Of a stretch of DNA of 64,000 nt, positions 31,942-41,647 are shown piece after piece. The DNA lies in the NCBI GenBank assembly GCA_028291545.1, contig JAQGHR010000065.1, positions 1 through 64,000 on the forward strand. Direction: 5' to 3'. The notes below the pieces were generated by a model. It had not been told where the DNA came from. It ran no database searches and saw nothing but the letters and a program-made list of their open reading frames with translations. Position 1 is the stretch's first letter. Each line of letters begins with the position of its first letter. The translations under genes and the position numbers were made by a program. The DNA is from Planctomycetota bacterium. GTDB lineage: Bacteria > Planctomycetota > Planctomycetia > Isosphaerales > Isosphaeraceae.

Positions 31942-33162
31942 TCAGACCTGAATGGCCCGTCCCGACGCACCGTCCGCCGCGTGACAGACGTGGATTGCGG
32001 GCTCGATCCCCATGCGGCGAGCGTACTCGATCCGCACGGAGTCGGCAAAGGCCTCGGCCTTGTCGGGCTCGACGAGATTGACCGTGCAGCCCGCCCAGCC
32101 GGCGCCGGAGAGCTTCCCGCCGAGAAATCCGGGTGATTGCTGCGCCGCCTCGATCAGGGCATCGAGCGCCGGGGAGCTGTTCTGGAAGTCATCCCGACTG
32201 GACCTGTGCGAGGCCGACATCAGCTTGCCGAACGTGGCGACGTCCCCTCGCTTCAGCGCCTCGGCGCCGCGGCGGACACGCTCGTTCTCCGTCAGCACAT
32301 GACGGGCGCGAAGCCGGCCGACGGGGTCCAGAGCGTCCCACTCCGCCTGCAGATCCTCCGGGGAGATGTCTCGCAATTGCGTCACGTTCGCGCCCGGGCG
32401 AAGGCGCTGAAAATACGAGACGACGCGCTCGCATTCCTCGCGACGCCGGTTGTACATGCCGTCGGCCAGCCGCCTGGCGGTCTTCGAGTCGCACACCACG
32501 ATCGCCGGCGCGGGGTTGCCCAGCGGTAGCCGTTCGTACTCCAGGGTCCGGCAGTCGAGCATGAGCGCGTGATTCTCCCGGCCGAACAGCACGGAGAATT
32601 GATCGAGCAGGCCCGAGCCCACGCCGACGTATTCGTTCTCCGACTTCCGCAGCGTGTGCGCCAGTCTCATTCGTTCCGGGTCGCTCAGGGGCGTCGATCC
32701 GGCCTCCCCTCCCGGCACGACGCCGGCCGCCAGCAAGAACACGCCCAGCGCCGCTTGCAGGCTCGCCGAGCTGGAAAGCCCCGCACCCAGCGGCACATTG
32801 CCGGCGATGGCCAGGTCAAAGCCGGATCGCAGCGGGCCGTAGTTTTCCTGAACGGCCCAGACCACACCCCTCACGTATCGCCGCCAGCCCTCGGACCTGT
32901 CGCGATCGAGCCCATCGATTGCGAACTCGTCCTTCTGGTTGTCGAAATTGGCCGCGATCGCCCTTGCCTCTCGCCCCGGCCTGGTCCGCCCGACGACCAC
33001 CGTGAACCGATCGATCGCCGCCGCCAGTACCAGCCCGCCGTTATAGTCCGTGTGATTGCCGAGCAGTTCCACCCGACCCGGCGCCCGCGACACCACCGTC
33101 GGCTCCTCCTGGAACGCCTTATCGAACGCCTCCTCCGCCAGGGCTTCCAACGCAACGCTCAT
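31942..33162 (-). CDS. galK: Galactokinase
   Basis: A 406-residue GHMP kinase that phosphorylates galactose at C1. The signature RAPGRVELLGNHTDYNGG lies near residue 27, the ATP-binding GNVPLGAGLSSSASLQAALG near residue 118, and the third motif GAGWAGCTVNLV near the C-terminus. The start at 33162 (MSVALEALAEEAF) matches the family length; the longer frame adds 57 unconserved residues. No other Leloir gene is adjacent. Confidence 0.93.
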   Translation of the reverse strand: MSVALEALAEEAFDKAFQEEPTVVSRAPGRVELLGNHTDYNGGLVLAAAIDRFTVVVGRTRPGREARAIAANFDNQKDEFAIDGLDRDRSEGWRRYVRGVVWAVQENYGPLRSGFDLAIAGNVPLGAGLSSSASLQAALGVFLLAAGVVPGGEAGSTPLSDPERMRLAHTLRKSENEYVGVGSGLLDQFSVLFGRENHALMLDCRTLEYERLPLGNPAPAIVVCDSKTARRLADGMYNRRREECERVVSYFQRLRPGANVTQLRDISPEDLQAEWDALDPVGRLRARHVLTENERVRRGAEALKRGDVATFGKLMSASHRSSRDDFQNSSPALDALIEAAQQSPGFLGGKLSGAGWAGCTVNLVEPDKAEAFADSVRIEYARRMGIEPAIHVCHAADGASGRAIQV

Positions 33163-33384
33163 GAGAATCCCGCGGCTCCCTTCTTCCGAGTGGAACGACG
33201 CGCCTCGCCGCCGATAGCCTAATCCAGGATCGCACCGGGCGGAAGACGACCCGCCGCCTGGTTCACGGCCGTTCGGTTCTTGATTCAGTGCGACCCCAAC
33301 CAAGACCACGCAGAGCGTCGAGGACGGCTTCACCTCTCCGTGCCAACGGGCCTGGATTGCCGGACCCGACTTCGTGACCCGGGG

Positions 33385-33618
33385 TCAGGGGCGGGGACGC
33401 GACACCTTCCAGACCACGATCCCCATGATCGTCGCGCCCAGCACCAGGAAGAACCCACCCACGAGTGTGGCGGTGAGCGCATTGAGCAGGACGGGCGGCG
33501 GGGCGATTGAGGGCGCGCTCGTCTTGACGGCAATCTGCCCCGTCGCGAGGATCGCAGCCCCGAAGGCCGTGACCCCGAGGCCGGTCAGGAAGACTCGCTT
33601 CATCTCGGCCCGGTTCAT
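33385..33618 (-). CDS. Small two-helix membrane protein
   Basis: A 77-residue protein with hydrophobic segments at about residues 9-29 and 43-66, preceded by a basic N-terminus. The start at 33618 has GGAGGG just upstream. I do not recognise the family. It lies alone between galK and a GC-rich repeat. Confidence 0.55.
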   Translation of the reverse strand: MNRAEMKRVFLTGLGVTAFGAAILATGQIAVKTSAPSIAPPPVLLNALTATLVGGFFLVLGATIMGIVVWKVSRPRP

Positions 33619-33810
33619 GTGCGCCCTCCGCTCAAGATCCACGCTCGGGGCATCCCGCCCGCCGAGGTGAGCGATGATAACACGCGGAGGCGACGCGGTG
33701 TGTCGGGTCCACTGCCGCGCGAGGGTTGGTTGTCACTCAGGAGAGGTAGGTCCGTGTGGCCGGGGTCGATGCGAGCCGTGGCGCTGCTGCCGGCGCTCGG
33801 GTATCCGCCG

Positions 33811-33851
33811 CGGGCATCGCCGGCTCCGCCGACTCGACCCCAGTCACCCGG
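33811..33851 (+). repeat. Dispersed GC-rich repeat, copy 1
   Basis: The segment GGGCATCGCCGGCTCCGCC and its continuation to CCCCAGTCACCC match, with six or so differences over 40 bases, a segment at 58912-58951. It is non-coding. It lies in the 33619-33965 gap, which otherwise holds only the hairpin described at 33904. Confidence 0.5.
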
Positions 33852-33903
33852 CCGAAGAACTGCTCATTACTAACTATTTAACTGATGATCACACTTTGAA
33901 TCG

Positions 33904-33962
33904 AGTCGGGCAGGCCACGGCGTTCGGGGATTCCCGATAGCCCTGGCCTGCCCGACTTTTTT
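33904..33962 (+). terminator. Strong hairpin with T-tract on the plus strand
   Basis: Arms 33904-33917 and 33944-33957 form a perfect 14-bp stem followed on the plus strand by six T (33957-33962). Three bases later the metK coding region ends on the minus strand. The T-tract polarity suits plus-strand transcripts, so it may block read-in rather than end metK. Confidence 0.6.
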
Positions 33963-33965
33963 CTC

Positions 33966-35153
33966 TCAGACTTCCACGGCCACCAGCTTCGCCGCCTTCT
34001 TCAGGGCGTCGGCCTTGTCGGTCTTTTCCCAGGTGAATTCGGGCTCGTTGCGGCCGAAGTGGCCGCCGGAGGCGGTCTTGCGGTAGATGGGGCGGCGGAG
34101 GTCGAGGTGTTTGATGATGCCGCTGGGGGTCAAGGGGAACGTCTTGCGGATCAAGGCGGCGATCTGTTCGTCGGGGATCTGGCCGGTGCCTTCGGTGTCG
34201 ACGTGGATGCTGACCGGCTCGGAAACGCCGATGGCGTAGGCGAGCTGGATCTCGCAACGGTCGGCGAGGCCGGCGGCGACGACGTTCTTGGCGACGTAGC
34301 GGGCCATGTAGGCGGCCGAGCGGTCGACCTTCGTGGGGTCCTTGCCGCTGAAGGCGCCGCCGCCGTGGCGGGCGCGGCCGCCGTAGGTATCGACGATGAT
34401 TTTCCGGCCGGTCACGCCCGAGTCGCCGTGGGGGCCGCCGACGACGAACTTGCCCGTCGGGTTGATGTGGTAGATCGTCCCCTCGTGCGAGAGGTCCTCC
34501 GGCAGGCAGGGGTCGATCACCTGCTTGCGGATCACCTCGCACAGGGTCTTGTGGTCGACGTCCGGCGCGTGCTGGGTGGAGACGACCACCGTATGCACGC
34601 GGACGGGCACGCCGTTCTCGTACTCGATCGTGACCTGGCTCTTGGCGTCCGGCCGCAGCCACTTGATCGTGCCGTTCTGGCGCAATTCGGTGATCCGGTT
34701 GATGATCCGGTGCGACAGGGCGATCGGCAGCGGCATCAGCTCGGGCGTCTCGTTGGAGGCGTAACCGAACATCAGGCCCTGGTCGCCGGCGCCGATGTCC
34801 TTGCCGGTGGAGGCGTCCTCGTTCACGCCCTGGGCGATGTCGGGCGATTGCTTGCCGAGGGCGACCATCACGGCGCAGGTGGTGGCATCAAAGCCCATGT
34901 CGCTGGACGTGTAGCCGATATCGCGGACGATCTGGCGGACGATCGTGGGATAGTCGACCATGGCCTTGGTGGTGATCTCGCCGGCCAGGCAGACCAGGCC
35001 GGTGGTCAACAAGGTTTCGCAGGCGACGCGGGCGTACGGATCTTGCGCCAGGATCGCGTCGAGGATGCCATCGGAGATCTGGTCGGCCATCTTGTCGGGA
35101 TGGCCCATCGACACCGATTCGCTGGTGAACAAGTAACGGCTGGCTTGGGACAC
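33966..35153 (-). CDS. metK: S-adenosylmethionine synthase
   Basis: A 395-residue methionine adenosyltransferase. Visible motifs: [19 protein letters not shown] at the N-terminus, [12 protein letters not shown] near residue 120, [21 protein letters not shown] near 255, and [19 protein letters not shown]. The length is typical. The start is GTG at 35153 with GGGAGG nine bases upstream. I looked for a SAM riboswitch in 35154-35290 and recognised none. Confidence 0.97.
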   Translation of the reverse strand: MSQASRYLFTSESVSMGHPDKMADQISDGILDAILAQDPYARVACETLLTTGLVCLAGEITTKAMVDYPTIVRQIVRDIGYTSSDMGFDATTCAVMVALGKQSPDIAQGVNEDASTGKDIGAGDQGLMFGYASNETPELMPLPIALSHRIINRITELRQNGTIKWLRPDAKSQVTIEYENGVPVRVHTVVVSTQHAPDVDHKTLCEVIRKQVIDPCLPEDLSHEGTIYHINPTGKFVVGGPHGDSGVTGRKIIVDTYGGRARHGGGAFSGKDPTKVDRSAAYMARYVAKNVVAAGLADRCEIQLAYAIGVSEPVSIHVDTEGTGQIPDEQIAALIRKTFPLTPSGIIKHLDLRRPIYRKTASGGHFGRNEPEFTWEKTDKADALKKAAKLVAVEV

Positions 35154-35290
35154 GTCGATGGGCCTCCCTTGGCCGTGAACTGTCTCGAATCCTCGGCCGA
35201 CGCATGAACACTACGGCGGCCTCACAGGTCTGCGAGTGTATCAACCTCCTCGCCGCGCTGTAAAGCGAGACTGCGAGCGCGAGCGGAGGG

Positions 35291-37231
35291 TCACTTCGCG
35301 GTCGGCTCAAACAGGTGTCTCAGGAGATCGGCCTTCGATGGGTCGAAAACCTGGAGGATCTCCAGATCGGCGCGGGCGAGGCGGTCCTCCTTGAGTTTCA
35401 ATTCGCAGGTGATGAGGTTCATCCGTGCGACGTCGAGCGAGGGGTCCAGGCGGAGGGCCTCCCGACTGGCGGCGGCGGATGGTCGCCATTCGCGCTGCTG
35501 GAGGAGGATGTGGCCCAGCCTCTGGTGATAGTCGGCGCGGCGGGGATTGACCGCGATCACGCGTCGGGTGTAGTCGGCAGCCAGCTCCCATCGGTTCTTG
35601 TTCAGGGCGATCAAGGAGGCGCGGTCGAGGAGCAATTCCCCCTTCGGGGCCTGGACCAGCGCCTCCTGAATCGCGGCGAGCGCGGCGGTCTGGCGGTCGT
35701 CCAGCAGGAGGGCTTCGCCCAGGACGCCCCTGGCGAGCTGGTCGTCGGGATCGTCTTTCACGGCCGTCGTGAGCAGTTTCGTGGCCATCTGACCGAAGCT
35801 GGCACGCTCGGCTTCGCTCCGGCGGGTCTCCCCTTCGTGGACGAGCGCGACGCCCAGGTCGCGCAGGGCGGCGCGACGGGAGTCGGGATCGGTCTTGCCC
35901 GGGTGGAAGAGTTCCAGCGGTGCGCCGTTCTGGCTCGCGCTCGCTCCGGTGGGGTTCCGGGACGGTTCCTCCACCGCCGGGTTGCGAGCGATGCGGTGGT
36001 TCGTGGTGGCGTTGTGGACGATGTCGGTATTCTTCAGCACGGGCATGTGGCACTGGATGCAGGAGTCGTCCTTGCTGCGCGCCCGCCGCTCGGGCTCGGC
36101 GATGCTGCATCCCGTCCTGTTCGGTCCGTGACAGGCGAGGCAGCGATCACGAAAATAGGCGACGCGTTCGGCGGGTTCCGGGGTGCGGTGGGGGTCGTGA
36201 CAGGAGATGCAGCCGAGCGTGCCCTGGGTCTCCCGGAAGCAGCGGCTATCGCGCATCTGCTCCACATGGCCGACCGCCCGATTGGTGGTCGAGCGGTTGT
36301 CCGTCCGATGATAAACCGCCAGGAACTCGCCCAGGGGAAGACCCGGCCGGAAGTCGCGGAGCGTCGCGCCCGCCCGCTCGATCCGATGATCGCCCTGGAG
36401 GTGGCACTGCTCGCAGACGGAATCGCGCAAGGTGAGGTCGAGGCGACGCGGGTTGACGATGGTCACGTCGATCCCATTGAGCATCCTGGGCGCCTTCACA
36501 TGAAGCTCGCCCGGTCCGTGGCAGCGCTCGCAGCCGATCGATTCGCCGCGAAACGTGGGCGGGAGGTAGCGATTGACCGCATCCCCGGCCGGCTCGACGC
36601 GGTTGGAATGGCAGGACAGGCATGCCGGATCGATCGGCCGCTCGAAATGGGAGTTCATCTGGTCGAAACCGGGGGCGAGGCCCCACCGCCCTTCCTGGCT
36701 GTACCAGGAGATCGGCGACTGGACGAGATAGCCGTCGCTCTCCGACAGGAACGACCGGCCCCGCGTCCCCGAGCCCAGGATGTAGCTCACCACGGCCTCC
36801 ACGCTGACGACCGCGCGGCCCTGAGCATCGCGGCGAGTCTCGCGATCATAGACGCGGCCGTCCCGGCTGGTGATCGAATACTCGAATCCCGCCGCCTGGA
36901 ACACCTGCCCCACCGGCGCATCCCCTGCATCATGGCCGGGCAGCGCCGCGGCCGACGACAGGGATCGCCCCATCGGATGCTTGCGATAGCTCGCGGCGAT
37001 CTCCGCGTGGCAAGTGGCGCACGCCGCGTCGCCCACGTAATTGACCCCCATCTTCACATTCTCGTACGGAGATTCCAGGCGAGCCATGCTCTGCCTGGCT
37101 CCGTACCTCGGCCCGGTGCCCCTCCACCACGACCACCCCAGGCCCGCGGCCAGGCACGCCGTCGCGCCCAGTGAGAGGACGATCTGCAGTCGCCTTCGCG
37201 AAGAGATCCGAACTGATGGAACCGTGGCCAT
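35291..37231 (-). CDS. Seven-heme c-type cytochrome with C-terminal TPR repeats
   Basis: A 646-residue exported protein with an N-terminal membrane anchor (residues 15-35). It has seven CxxCH heme sites between residues 70 and 400: CATCH, CLSCH, CERCH, CEQCH, CISCH, CLACH and CIQCH. TPR-type repeats occupy residues 450-640. The heme region resembles that of the protein at 14763-16634 (shared CERCHGP and CLACHGP contexts), but the order of modules is reversed. The ATG at 37231 has AGGGAAG upstream. It probably acts in periplasmic electron transfer; the partner is unknown. Confidence 0.88.
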   Translation of the reverse strand: MATVPSVRISSRRRLQIVLSLGATACLAAGLGWSWWRGTGPRYGARQSMARLESPYENVKMGVNYVGDAACATCHAEIAASYRKHPMGRSLSSAAALPGHDAGDAPVGQVFQAAGFEYSITSRDGRVYDRETRRDAQGRAVVSVEAVVSYILGSGTRGRSFLSESDGYLVQSPISWYSQEGRWGLAPGFDQMNSHFERPIDPACLSCHSNRVEPAGDAVNRYLPPTFRGESIGCERCHGPGELHVKAPRMLNGIDVTIVNPRRLDLTLRDSVCEQCHLQGDHRIERAGATLRDFRPGLPLGEFLAVYHRTDNRSTTNRAVGHVEQMRDSRCFRETQGTLGCISCHDPHRTPEPAERVAYFRDRCLACHGPNRTGCSIAEPERRARSKDDSCIQCHMPVLKNTDIVHNATTNHRIARNPAVEEPSRNPTGASASQNGAPLELFHPGKTDPDSRRAALRDLGVALVHEGETRRSEAERASFGQMATKLLTTAVKDDPDDQLARGVLGEALLLDDRQTAALAAIQEALVQAPKGELLLDRASLIALNKNRWELAADYTRRVIAVNPRRADYHQRLGHILLQQREWRPSAAASREALRLDPSLDVARMNLITCELKLKEDRLARADLEILQVFDPSKADLLRHLFEPTAK

Positions 37232-37331
37232 GGGATGGCTTCCCTGCGAACTGAAGCGCCGCTCTTCTTCGCCCTCGCAAGGGTAACACTCTACCGGGAG
37301 TCACGGCCTTGTGACCAGCAAGGGGCGGACG

Positions 37332-37526
37332 GGGAACGGAAGAGGGTTCACGCAGAGACGGGGAGGCGCAGAGGAGACCAAAATATTGTAAATTATTTAT
37401 TAGCCAAAATTATAAACAATATTAATTAATGAGTCTTAACTACTACATCTTGGCCCACGCTCCTACCTGCTCTCGCTCTCTCTTCCTCTGCGCCTCCCCG
37501 CCTCTGCGTGAACCCTCTTCCGTTCC
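37332..37526. repeat. Inverted repeat of the TTCACGCAGAG family, copy B, around an AT-rich core
   Basis: Arms 37332-37375 and 37484-37526 are inverted copies with one mismatch over 43 bases. Both carry the locus-specific spelling GGAACGGAAGAGGGTTCACG. The space between includes a conspicuously AT-rich tract at about 37383-37438, unlike the surrounding GC-rich sequence. This occupies the whole 302-base gap. Confidence 0.88.
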
Positions 37527-37533
37527 CAGAGCC

Positions 37534-38367
37534 TCAGTTCTCCGTCCTCTGCTCGCCGACATCGCGGTCGCGGTCGCGGCGATACCAGCTCCAGAGCAGG
37601 CGGTGGGTTGCGTAATCGAGGAGGGACTGGGACGTGGGGAAGGCGAAGTCCTGGGGGGGGCCGTCTTCGAGCAGGGCGAGCGTGGAGGGGGTCACGAACG
37701 CGTCCGAGGCCAGGGTGCGGAGATCCTCCAGGAAGATCGGGAAGTTCTCGGCCGCCAGCGGCCAGATCCGGTCGCCGAGATAGGCGTAATTCATCTGGTT
37801 CTCGATCACTCGCAGCGTGACCCGAGGGTCGCGACGGACGATGACGACCTCGCCCACCGGGTCGCGCGGCACGCGCACGGCGCGTTGTCGCCGGGCGATC
37901 ATCTGGGGCCGTCTCAGCAGGGCGTTCAGGCCGGTGGAGACCGCCACGATCCAGGTCGGCGGGCTCACGTCGCGGAACTCGTCCTCCATCTCGACCTTGC
38001 CGGCGGCGATCAGCTCGATCTTGTCCCACGGGACCCAGTGGGTCGGCTCGCCGCGCAGGCCCGTCACGCGGAAGCCCTCGGGCAGGCAGGCCGCGCCGTG
38101 GATCGTGCGAGGCGGACTCAAATTGGGGAACAGGTCCGCCCGCCTGGCCTCGGCCGCCACGCCCTGCTCGTACAGGCCATCGAGCAGGTCGCGGGCCTCG
38201 ATCTCGGACAGCGGCCGCGGCCAGACCCCGGGCGAATGCGCGACCCATCGCATGGCATCGGTCGGGTGGATTCCTGTCACCCGGCACAAGAGGTCGCGCA
38301 CGGCCTGCGGGTCGTCGGGCGCGTCGAACAGGACGAGCCGGTAACCGTCGTCCGCCTTGGCCATCAT
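37534..38367 (-). CDS. Hypothetical cytosolic protein
   Basis: A 277-residue protein without signal or membrane segment. The first 75 residues (RLVLFDAPDDPQAVRDLLCRVTGIHPTDAMRWV) look like a small alpha/beta ClpS- or L12-like module. The rest contains several beta strands and an arginine-rich C-terminus (WYRRDRDRD). I do not recognise the full-length family and assign no function. The start is one of two adjacent ATG codons at 38367 and 38364. Confidence 0.65.
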   Translation of the reverse strand: MMAKADDGYRLVLFDAPDDPQAVRDLLCRVTGIHPTDAMRWVAHSPGVWPRPLSEIEARDLLDGLYEQGVAAEARRADLFPNLSPPRTIHGAACLPEGFRVTGLRGEPTHWVPWDKIELIAAGKVEMEDEFRDVSPPTWIVAVSTGLNALLRRPQMIARRQRAVRVPRDPVGEVVIVRRDPRVTLRVIENQMNYAYLGDRIWPLAAENFPIFLEDLRTLASDAFVTPSTLALLEDGPPQDFAFPTSQSLLDYATHRLLWSWYRRDRDRDVGEQRTEN

Positions 38368-38468
38368 TCGCCCCGCCTCGTCCGCGATTGATCCAGCCCG
38401 ATCCTATCAGGCGTGAGGCCTCCCGCCAATCGGCATGAGGAGTCCGAGGGCGACCGGTTCAAGGCGAG

Positions 38469-39323
38469 TCAAGTCCCCGCGGGCTTGACCTTCGCGGCTG
38501 CGCTTCGCACCTTCTGCTTCATTTCGTGGAAGCGGGCTTGCGCCCGGAGCGCCTGTTCGTTGCGCCACAGAGTTTGAGCCTCGCCGAGCTTGACCCGAGC
38601 GGGCTCCGCCTTGCCGTCATCGAACAGCCGGACCGCCGCGTCCAGGCGCAGAAGGACCTGGGACTCCACCGCGGAAAGCTCCATCGAGGCCCGCGCTCGG
38701 TCCGCCTTGGCGAGATCGTCTCTCGATCGTTCGAACTCGTTTTTCTTGCTCAACACCTCGGCCAGGGCGGCCTTTTGCGCGGCCTGGAGATGGGTGATTT
38801 GCTTCTCGAACGTGTACTGCTGAAGAACCTTCAGCTTGGTGTTCGCGTTTACCAGGACGATCTCGCTCTTCTGGGCGCTCATCCTGTCTTCCACGAGTTG
38901 GCTCTCCGAGATCGAGCCCCGCTTGGTCATCTTCTCCGACCAGGCTACTCGATCTTTGGCGCGGGCCACCTCGGACTCCGCCAGCTTGATCTCTCCCGTG
39001 ACCGTCTGGAGATCCTGAGGAATGGTCCCCCGGCGATACTCCTCGATCGCGATGTTCGCGAAGTTACTCGCAAGCTCCGCTTTTCCCAGGGCGGCTTTGG
39101 CTCGTTCGACTGCGATCGCGGCCTGTTCGTGTTGCAGCCGCAGCGTCTCGGCCGCGTCCATGCGTCCCAGAATCTCACCGGCGAGGGCTTCGATCGCCGC
39201 GCGCTCACCCTCACCCTGGGGTCTGCCCAGTGCCGGGCTGAAGGCGAGGCCAACGAGCAGCAAGCCAGGAACCAGCCCACGAAGCTCGTCCCCAAGGCGT
39301 CCGATGATCGATGGCAAGTTCAT
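38469..39323 (-). CDS. Exported coiled-coil protein
   Basis: 284 residues. The start at 39323 has GGAG upstream and yields a signal peptide (GLLLVGLAFSPALG). The mature protein is almost wholly charged helix with heptad character, like the hairpin of membrane-fusion or TolC-like proteins, and has no Cys. It lies immediately downstream of a TolC-like gene on the same strand (66 bases apart), so the two may form an envelope complex; that is inference. Confidence 0.65.
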   Translation of the reverse strand: MNLPSIIGRLGDELRGLVPGLLLVGLAFSPALGRPQGEGERAAIEALAGEILGRMDAAETLRLQHEQAAIAVERAKAALGKAELASNFANIAIEEYRRGTIPQDLQTVTGEIKLAESEVARAKDRVAWSEKMTKRGSISESQLVEDRMSAQKSEIVLVNANTKLKVLQQYTFEKQITHLQAAQKAALAEVLSKKNEFERSRDDLAKADRARASMELSAVESQVLLRLDAAVRLFDDGKAEPARVKLGEAQTLWRNEQALRAQARFHEMKQKVRSAAAKVKPAGT

Positions 39324-39388
39324 GAGACTCCAACCTTTCTTGAGGGAGACGTGAACAGGGATTTCGGCGTCGCGATCGGAGGACGGGC

Positions 39389-40651
39389 TCATTTTTTCGG
39401 GACGTTCCGCGCGATCGTCTCGAACGAGGCGAGGAAGCTCTTCCAGTCGTCGAACGGCAGGATACCCATCGACGGGTATGCGGCCAGGCGCTGCGTCTGG
39501 ACCTCGGTCCAGGCAGAGACGAGCCGATCTTGCGCCGAGAGGACCGCACCCCGCGCCGCCAGCAGTTGCTGCGACGACTTCAGACCGTCGCCTTGACGAG
39601 TCAGGTCGACACCGGCCGCAGGTGGGGCGATGATCTGATCCAGCAGGTCGGCCTCGAGGCGGATCTCCAGGCTCAGCGAGGCCTTCTCCTCTTCGTAGGC
39701 CTGAATCGCCCGCACGAGTCGCCGGACCCGCGACCTCACGAGCATCGCCGCGCGATCGTCCGCGACACTGCGCGCGGCGGCCGTCAACAGGTCATCGAGC
39801 CTGCCCTCGTTCGTGATCGCGACTTCGCGCGCGGAGATCCCCCCGGCGACGAAGTCCGGCGGAACAGGCAGGCGCCCCACGATCGCGCCGATTTCCTGGA
39901 AATCGTGGTCATCCTTGGCCCTCCATTCACCGAGCTCTTCGAACACGCGGCGGAACCCGTCGTGGAGCGACGGACCGGGCAAGAGCTTTGTACCCGGAGG
40001 CAGGCCGAGACTCACGTGGAATGCGTCCAGGGAGTCGCGGAACTCCCGCTCACGATCGAGCATGGCGGCCCGCGCCGCACGCACGTTTCCGGCGAACTGC
40101 TCGACGTGAATCGGGGCGATGCCCGACGAGGATTTCGCGGTCTGCCGGTAGAGGTCGTACAATCCCTCATAGCCGGTGAGCTTCCGGCTCGCCACTTCGG
40201 CGGATTGCAGGCGACGGAGGACGTCGAGATAGGCCGGCGCGGGGTCGAGGAATTTTCCAGCCGGGTCCGGTTCGCGCGCCGCGAGATACTCCGCGCGAAA
40301 CCGTGCGAAATCACTGACGCCCGCTTTCGCGATCTCGGCCGCCCAGTTCTTCGAGCCCAGGACCGCCAACCGATCCGCCGGGCTCGTGGGTTTCGGAGAA
40401 CGCGACCGGATCAGGGCGATCCCATACACCTCCTCCAGGCCGATAGTGATCGGTTTCGTCCCCGCGGGCCATCCCGCGATCCGAACCGGATCCATGAGTC
40501 GTGCCCCGGGACCTCTCGGCGCCACGAAGCCGGCCGCTGGCTTCTCGTCCGATCGGATCGTCTCCGTTGGCGGTCGTCGGACCTCCTGGCAGAAGGCGGG
40601 AGCGACCAGGACGAGCACCAAGGTAATCGGAGCGAGTGTCGCGCATCGCAT
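39389..40651 (-). CDS. Exported TolC-like helical protein
   Basis: 420 residues with a signal peptide (TLVLVLVAPAFCQ) after the ATG at 40651. The chain is strongly helical, with a C-terminal stretch (AAYPSMGILPFDDWKSFLASFE) of the kind seen in planctomycete outer-membrane-efflux-like proteins. Beta-barrel segments are not obvious, so the TolC assignment is tentative. It is followed by a coiled-coil exported protein. Confidence 0.55.
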   Translation of the reverse strand: MRCATLAPITLVLVLVAPAFCQEVRRPPTETIRSDEKPAAGFVAPRGPGARLMDPVRIAGWPAGTKPITIGLEEVYGIALIRSRSPKPTSPADRLAVLGSKNWAAEIAKAGVSDFARFRAEYLAAREPDPAGKFLDPAPAYLDVLRRLQSAEVASRKLTGYEGLYDLYRQTAKSSSGIAPIHVEQFAGNVRAARAAMLDREREFRDSLDAFHVSLGLPPGTKLLPGPSLHDGFRRVFEELGEWRAKDDHDFQEIGAIVGRLPVPPDFVAGGISAREVAITNEGRLDDLLTAAARSVADDRAAMLVRSRVRRLVRAIQAYEEEKASLSLEIRLEADLLDQIIAPPAAGVDLTRQGDGLKSSQQLLAARGAVLSAQDRLVSAWTEVQTQRLAAYPSMGILPFDDWKSFLASFETIARNVPKK

Positions 40652-40745
40652 CGTCGCGGGCCTCGGGCGAGAAAGGGATCGCGGCCAGTGCCATCCCCCA
40701 CGATACCAGAGCCCAGGCATCACTCAAGCGAATTACGCGATCCCG

Positions 40746-41402
40746 TCAGGCCATCGGCCCGATCGGGTCCGCGAAGAGATCGCGGAGCGCGAGGGCGAAC
40801 CCCGGCAGCACGGTGCCGCCGTCGAGCGTGCCGGACTCGCGGACGAGGCGGGAGCGATCGGGGGCCGTATAGGCGCGGACGGTCTTCTTCTGGGGATCGA
40901 CGTACCAGACCAGCTCGACCCCGCAGGCGAAGTAATCCGCCAGCTTGGCGGCCATCTCTTTCTTCGTGTTCGACTCGCTGAGGACTTCGACGGCGAGATT
41001 CGGGATCGCGGGGCAGACCTTCTCTTGCGGCATGCGATGCCCGGGGATGCGTTCGCGAGAGAGGAAGGAGGCGTCGGGGATGCGAATCAGGCCGGGATTG
41101 AGACGGTAGGGACCATCGGCCCCGACGACGACCCCGGAGCGGAGCGGGCGGACGAAGTTGCTCAGAAATGTGCCGATCAGGCCCGCGAGGTGGGATTCGT
41201 AGAGCCCGCCAGTCTTTTTCACCAGAACGCCATCGACCAACTCGTAGAGTCCGTCCTCGTGGTCGTGAATCGTGATGAGATTCTGTTCCGTGGCCGTCCC
41301 CGGGGCGGGATCTCGCCGTATCCGCCAGATCGGGATCGGGCCGAACCGTCGGAACAGGTCGAGAGCGGTCCAATCGTTCCGGGTTTCGGCATCGATGGCC
41401 AT
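40746..41402 (-). CDS. Uma2-family putative nuclease
   Basis: A 218-residue protein of the Uma2 (DUF820) family, a PD-(D/E)XK-fold group very abundant in planctomycetes and cyanobacteria. The core has YELVDGVLVKK, the RIPDASFLS aspartate, and the catalytic-type run AVEVLSESNTKKEMAAKLADYFACGVELVWYVDP, so the active-site pattern (D, then EV and K) is intact. Function in the cell is not established for the family. A second, broken Uma2 gene is at 46394-46935. Confidence 0.88.
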   Translation of the reverse strand: MAIDAETRNDWTALDLFRRFGPIPIWRIRRDPAPGTATEQNLITIHDHEDGLYELVDGVLVKKTGGLYESHLAGLIGTFLSNFVRPLRSGVVVGADGPYRLNPGLIRIPDASFLSRERIPGHRMPQEKVCPAIPNLAVEVLSESNTKKEMAAKLADYFACGVELVWYVDPQKKTVRAYTAPDRSRLVRESGTLDGGTVLPGFALALRDLFADPIGPMA

Positions 41403-41438
41403 GTTTTCTCCGCCTCAGGCCGTGACCACGGATTTCTT

Positions 41439-41463
41439 GTAGGGTGGGTCAGCCCGCCCTACA
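41439..41463. repeat. TTGTAGGGYGGG-family palindrome
   Basis: TGTAGGGTGGGT followed by its near inverted copy ending CCCGCCCTACA; the two differences leave G-U pairs possible. It lies in the 245-base gap before the metallopeptidase gene; the rest of the gap shows nothing recognised. Related to 7321-7389 and 51656-51698. Confidence 0.6.
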
Positions 41464-41647
41464 AATCACGGATCGCCGCGTCCATGTGCGAGGCAGGGGC
41501 GGGGTTCCGCCCGTCTTGAAAAACGTGTGCGGCAATCGAACCCTGGCAGCTTGCATGCCCGGTTCGTTACAGTAGATAGGATCGGGCGGGGCCAATTTGA
41601 GGGCTCACGCCCAGGAGACGATCATCAACCACGGAAGCGAGGTCGGC

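Noticed and set aside
33904-33962. Hairpin as the metK terminator
   Set aside because: The T-tract is on the plus strand, opposite to metK; it is listed as a hairpin with uncertain role.
35154-35290. SAM riboswitch upstream of metK
   Set aside because: No recognisable SAM-I, SAM-II or SAM-IV core was seen by eye; a covariance search would be needed.
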